This document shows positions 43,903 to 47,293 of a stretch of DNA of 47,293 nt, one piece after another. The notes below the pieces were generated by a model. It saw only the letters and a program-made list of their open reading frames with translations, did not search any database and was not told the origin of the DNA. Position 1 is the first letter of the stretch. Each line of letters starts with the position of its first letter. Origin of the DNA: Azospirillum isscasi (lineage in GTDB: Bacteria > Pseudomonadota > Alphaproteobacteria > Azospirillales > Azospirillaceae); the NCBI RefSeq assembly GCF_030849505.1, contig NZ_JAUJFI010000022.1, positions 1 to 47,293 of the forward strand, written 5' to 3'. A program made the translations under genes and the position numbers.

Positions 43903-44286
43903 ATGCCGACACCGCCGCACGGATCGCCCGACAGCGGGTTGAAGCCGTTCATCCTCGCCATTCATCGCGAGGCGCTGGAAACCGCTGCTGCCAAGGGGCT
44001 GACCGGCACCCTGGCCGAGGTCGCCGCCCTTCAGGACACCGCCAGCCTCGCCTCGGCCAAGGCCGGGCGCCCCGTCGCGGAAGAGGAGGTGATGCGCCTC
44101 CTGCTGCGGGAGCGCCGCATCCGGAAAGTACAGGCCGCGGCGGAAGCGGCGCCGGTTCCGGCGGTCAGGAAGCCGGCGGCGGCGCCCTCGCGCTTCCGCC
44201 TGGGGCGCTGGCGGACCGTCCCGGCGGGCATGACCCGTCCGGCATCGGCGGGCATGGCGGGCATGGCGGGAAAGATCCCGCTGTAA
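43903..44286 (+). CDS. Hypothetical protein
   Basis: 127 residues from the ATG at 43903 with GGAG ~10 bases upstream. I do not recognise it. Residues ~15-75 look helical and charged (AIHREALETAAAKGLTGTL, EEEVMRLLLRERRIRKVQ). The C-terminal third is Pro/Ala/Gly-rich and low in complexity, ending in AGMAGMAGKIPL. That last part is encoded by one arm of a 30-base perfect inverted repeat, so the C-terminus may be the result of an insertion or duplication. The call rests on coding-like composition and is weak. Confidence 0.45.
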   Translation: MPTPPHGSPDSGLKPFILAIHREALETAAAKGLTGTLAEVAALQDTASLASAKAGRPVAEEEVMRLLLRERRIRKVQAAAEAAPVPAVRKPAAAPSRFRLGRWRTVPAGMTRPASAGMAGMAGKIPL

Positions 44287-44335
44287 GGGCCGGGGACCGC
44301 GCAGGCCCGCCATGCCCGCCGATGCCGGACGGGTC
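44232..44335. repeat. 30-bp perfect inverted repeat
   Basis: Arms at 44232-44261 and 44306-44335 are exact inverted copies over 30 bases, separated by 44 bases. The left arm is inside the 3' end of the hypothetical gene; the right arm is intergenic. Such long perfect symmetry is beyond a normal terminator and suggests a recent inverted duplication or a palindromic repeat unit. Confidence 0.88.
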
Positions 44336-44380
44336 TTCGTCACCGCCGACCCACCGTCGTGCGGGCCGATGATCGGAACG

Positions 44381-44412
44381 AAAAAGGGCGGCGGGACATT
44401 CCCGCCGCCCTT
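44381..44412 (-). terminator. Rho-independent terminator of cbiM
   Basis: Stem GGGCGGCGGGA (44386-44396) with its exact complement at 44400-44410, 3-base loop, extended by two A-T pairs. On the minus strand it is followed by a run of T (AAAAA at 44381-44385 on plus). It lies 30 bases past the cbiM stop. Confidence 0.93.
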
Positions 44413-44442
44413 CCCGCGGACACCGTGATCGGAAAAACCGGG

Positions 44443-45123
44443 TCAGGCGGCCTGATGCAGGCGCGCGTTGAACAGCGGCCCCTGGCTCTGGTGGCGCAGC
44501 GCCTTGGCGACGGCCAGCACGGCGAGGTCGGCCAGCGGCTCGACGATGATGACGGTCATGTAGGCGGCGCCGAAGGAGGCGACCTCAACCATGGTCTCGG
44601 CGGTGAAGCCGTGGCCGTAGAAGGCCCAGAAGGCCACCCAGGCGACGATGCCGCCCTGATAGGCGGTGGAGAGGGCCAGCGCCTGCGAATACTTCAGATC
44701 GACGTAGGGGGTGGCGTCCGGAACGATCCGCTTCGCCAGCAGGCTGATGCCCCACAGCGGGACCAGCAGCGTGGTGACGTTCATCCCGTACTGCGGCAGG
44801 TCGAACGGAGCGAAGAACAGGCCCTGGATCAGCAGGCCGGCGGCAAGGCCGATGGAGGCCGCACCGGCGCCGAACAGCAGAAGCAGCGTCGAACCGAGGA
44901 TCAGGTGGACCTCCGACACGCCCACGGGGTGGTGCGGGAACACCTCAAAGAAGGAGAAGACCAGCGCGGTGGCGATCAGGCTGCGCAGCACCAGCGGAGC
45001 GACCCCGCCGTTGCTGCGGATGTCGTTGTGCGCCAGCTTTCCGGCCATGGCGAAGCCGCCGGCGGCGGTCGCGTAGCTGAGGGCGATCTTGGCGCCGTCC
45101 ACGACGCCGGGTTCGATGTGCAT
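44443..45123 (-). CDS. cbiM: Cobalt ECF-transporter substrate-capture protein CbiM
   Basis: 226 residues with about seven hydrophobic segments. Starts MHIEPG; the N-terminal Met-His is the metal-binding start of CbiM/NikM proteins, and HHPVGVSEVHL (~64-74) carries further histidines. The core membrane subunit for Co2+ uptake used for B12 synthesis. It is controlled by the cobalamin riboswitch upstream and closed by its own terminator. CbiN, CbiQ and CbiO are not encoded beside it, so it either works alone or borrows the energising module from another locus. Confidence 0.93.
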   Translation of the reverse strand: MHIEPGVVDGAKIALSYATAAGGFAMAGKLAHNDIRSNGGVAPLVLRSLIATALVFSFFEVFPHHPVGVSEVHLILGSTLLLLFGAGAASIGLAAGLLIQGLFFAPFDLPQYGMNVTTLLVPLWGISLLAKRIVPDATPYVDLKYSQALALSTAYQGGIVAWVAFWAFYGHGFTAETMVEVASFGAAYMTVIIVEPLADLAVLAVAKALRHQSQGPLFNARLHQAA

Positions 45124-45304
45124 GCTCTATGCCCTTTCCGAGTCTGCCATGCGTTGGGAGGGGCGTCGTTGCTGGCAGGCACCGGCATCGCAACCCCCTT
45201 GGTCCCCTGAGTGAGGCGCACCGGCGGGACGGCTTGCGGGAGACGGGCGGCCTTCGGGCCGGACATCGGCAAGCGGCCACCGGGGCACCCCGCCCGAGGA
45301 CGTA

Positions 45305-45528
45305 CGTTCGGTTACGGCAGGTCTCCTGGCTCGCGGGTCAAGGCGGCATCGTCCGGCCTTCCCGGCACCCTTACCCGAAGGCGGCGCCAGTGACACGGAA
45401 AGGACGAGACCGCTCACCGCTCACAGTTGCGGGGGCAGCGCCGGATTTGCCGACCCTCCCCGGAATGGGGCGGCGGTGCACCGGCTTCCCTCTTAGCCCC
45501 ACAACCGGACGGCGCGGGGAACCATAAC
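45305..45528 (-). promoter_or_regulatory. Cobalamin riboswitch
   Basis: On the minus strand the conserved elements appear in order: a 5' GGTTCCCC arm, AAATCCGG, GCTGCCCCCGCAACTGTGAG, then GACCCGCGAGCCAGGAGACC and TGCCG, which is the B12 box region. It lies ~180 bases upstream of cbiM in the sense direction. When adenosylcobalamin binds, expression of cbiM should be shut off. Confidence 0.94.
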
Positions 45529-45701
45529 CGGCGCCAGGGTAGGGGCGGGGGTGCCCGCCGTCAAGAGGGGGATCGGCGATCGCCCCGCGGCGGGGGTCCG
45601 CGGCGACCGAACGCCTTGCCTTGACACCGCTCCGCCCGCCAACGACAAGATCGTGCGGACGGCGTAACGCCGGACGATCCGGCGAAGGACGGGATTGCGG
45701 C

Positions 45702-47293
45702 ATGTTACCGGTTCATTTCCTGACCATCGTGCTGAACGGCGATCCCTTCATCCGCTACCACCTGGACGTTTTCCGGCAACTGCCCTTTCCCTGGCGCTGG
45801 CACATCGTGGAAGGGGTTGCGGAACTGGTGAACGACACGGCCTGGAGCGTGACGCAGGGAGGGCGCGTTCCGCAGGATCTCCACCGCGACGGCCGCAGCA
45901 GCGACGGCACGTCGGCGTATCTGGACCGGATCGCCGCGGAGGAGCCCGAGCGCGTTTCGGTCTACCGCAAGCCGCCGGGCCTGTTCTGGCACGGCAAGCT
46001 GGAGATGGTCTCCGCACCGCTGGCCGCCATGACGGAGGACTGCCTCCTCTGGCAGATCGATGCGGACGAGCTGTGGACGGCGGAGCAGATCGCGCGGGCG
46101 CACCGGATGTTCCTGGACGCGCCGTCGCGCACGGCGGCGCTGTATCTGTGCCATTTCTTCGTCGGGCCGTCCCTGGTCCTCGACAGGCTGGACGGCTACG
46201 GCAACCACCGCGCCTACGAATGGCTGCGGACGTGGCGGTATCGGCCGGGGGATTTCTGGCACTCGCACGAGCCGCCCCGGCTGATGCGCGCCCTCCCCGA
46301 CGGCGGCGCCGCCGACCTCGGCGCGGCCAACCCCTTCCTTCACGAGGAAACCGCGGCGGGCGGGCTGGTCTTCCAGCATTTCGCCTACGCCACGAAGGAG
46401 CAGGTCGCGTTCAAGGAGGTCTATTACGGCTATGGCGGCGCGGTTCGCCGGTGGGACGCCCTGCAGGCGGCGGGGCGGGACGCGGGCGGCGGCGCCCTCC
46501 CGCTGCGCGATTTCTTTCCCTGGGTGACCGACGCGGCGACCGCCGTGCGCGCCGAGCATTCCCTGGTGGAGCCGCTGGCGCGCCCGGACGCCGATGGGCG
46601 TTGGGCCTTCGTCCCGCCGGCCCGGGGCGCCTCCATGGCCCCGGCGGTGCAATTGCTGCGGGAATCCGGCCCGGCCATCCGCCGCCGCACGCTGGTCCCC
46701 GGAGAGCCGCCGCCCTTTCCGGCCGACCTCATCCGGAGCGTCGGCGTCTTCCTGCCGGACGGGCTCGGCGGCGCCCTGCGGGCGTCGGGCGTCCTGCGGG
46801 AACTGCGGCGGGCCTTGCCGCTGGCGCGGATCACCGTCTTCGCGACGCCGGACGCGGAACCGGCCCTCGCCCTGTGCCCCTATGTCAACCAGCGGGTCAA
46901 CCTGCCGCCGCTGACGGGGCGGGCGCCGGACGACGCGCTGGTGACCGCCGTCCGCCAGGAGATCGGCCAGCGGTTCAACGGCGCCTTCGACCTGACCGTC
47001 AACCCCCGCTGGGGCGAGGACGTGACTTTCGCCAACCGCCTGATGAAGGACACCGGCGCGCCGCTCCGCCTCGGCCACAAGGTCGGAAGGCCGGTGCGGG
47101 GCTATTACGCCGACGCCTTCCTGACCCACATCGTGCCGGTCCCCGCCGAGCCCTCCGCCGCGGCGCGCGACGCCGGCCTGCTGGGCGCGCTGACCGGCGG
47201 ACCCGTGGACCCGGCCACCGAGGTCTGGACTTCGCCCGAGGGCGAGCGCGCCGCCGCGGCGCTCCTGGCCGGGGGCGTTCCGGCGCGCTGGCG
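45702..47293 (+). CDS. Two-domain glycosyltransferase (partial, GT-A-like plus GT9-like)
   Basis: 530 codons are open from the ATG at 45702 to the window edge with no stop. Residues ~1-300 resemble a GT-A glycosyltransferase (FLTIVLNGDPFIRYHLDVFRQLP, and LLWQIDADELWT with a DAD/DxD-type metal motif near 120). From ~345 a second Rossmann-like part starts (VGVFLPDGLGGALRASGVLRELRRALPLARITVFA), similar to heptosyltransferase/GT9 proteins. Its end is outside the window. It probably acts in surface polysaccharide or glycan assembly; donor and acceptor are unknown. Diverges from the riboswitch-controlled cbiM. Confidence 0.75.
   Translation, partial: MLPVHFLTIVLNGDPFIRYHLDVFRQLPFPWRWHIVEGVAELVNDTAWSVTQGGRVPQDLHRDGRSSDGTSAYLDRIAAEEPERVSVYRKPPGLFWHGKLEMVSAPLAAMTEDCLLWQIDADELWTAEQIARAHRMFLDAPSRTAALYLCHFFVGPSLVLDRLDGYGNHRAYEWLRTWRYRPGDFWHSHEPPRLMRALPDGGAADLGAANPFLHEETAAGGLVFQHFAYATKEQVAFKEVYYGYGGAVRRWDALQAAGRDAGGGALPLRDFFPWVTDAATAVRAEHSLVEPLARPDADGRWAFVPPARGASMAPAVQLLRESGPAIRRRTLVPGEPPPFPADLIRSVGVFLPDGLGGALRASGVLRELRRALPLARITVFATPDAEPALALCPYVNQRVNLPPLTGRAPDDALVTAVRQEIGQRFNGAFDLTVNPRWGEDVTFANRLMKDTGAPLRLGHKVGRPVRGYYADAFLTHIVPVPAEPSAAARDAGLLGALTGGPVDPATEVWTSPEGERAAAALLAGGVPARW

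Overview
This is a high-GC window with the codon use, tRNAs and gene families of an alphaproteobacterium. The best guess is Rhodospirillales, Azospirillum-like: many chemoreceptors and hybrid kinases, a TRAP-dependent acid catabolic cluster, a MaoC-phosphotransacetylase fusion and a B12-riboswitch-controlled cbiM. The species call is inference; no marker gene such as rRNA is present.

Region 1 (1-7012, minus strand) is a compact signalling operon. In transcription order it has a FixJ/LuxR-type response regulator, a chemoreceptor with a two-helix membrane anchor and no periplasmic sensor, a CheY, a short CheZ-like protein, a histidine kinase with a canonical LOV blue-light domain, a second single-domain response regulator, and a stressosome module. 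That module is RsbR, RsbS, RsbT and an RsbX-like ATPase/PP2C phosphatase cut by the window edge. Overlapping start and stop codons tie most of the genes together. This is the most interesting system in the window.

Region 2 (7471-21593) is an acid catabolic cluster. It holds a small membrane protein, an SDR with a degenerate active site, a TRAP binding protein, an MFS carrier, a CitE-type lyase, a MaoC hydratase, an MmgE/PrpD protein, an acyl-CoA dehydrogenase, a family III CoA transferase, a small GatC/AtzG-like protein with an amidase, and the TRAP DctQ and DctM permeases. Two paralogous HutC-type GntR regulators are included. The gene set matches the Pseudomonas itaconate (CoA-transferase, itaconyl-CoA hydratase, citramalyl-CoA lyase) locus. 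Two copies of a TTGTAC-GTACAA type palindrome lie in front of the divergent catabolic genes and the TRAP binding protein, and are probably the operators.

Region 3 (21622-37354) carries central and fermentative carbon metabolism: FocA-type channel, PFL-activating enzyme, pyruvate kinase, then a large hybrid sensor kinase, two paralogous TetR regulators, an AcrAB-type RND pump with a terminator, and a MaoC-Pta fusion with acetate kinase. Region 4 (37396-40968) has an alpha/beta hydrolase and the kduD-kduI uronate pair with its own FadR-type GntR regulator. A shared AT-rich motif in front of pyk, pta and the kdu regulator suggests that these units are co-regulated.

Region 5 (41307-47293) has a dCache chemoreceptor, tRNA-Leu(CAG) and tRNA-Ala(GGC), a small hypothetical gene overlapping a 30-bp perfect inverted repeat, a solitary cbiM under a cobalamin riboswitch, and a two-domain glycosyltransferase that runs off the right end. 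No CRISPR array, insertion sequence, integrase or replication origin was seen.
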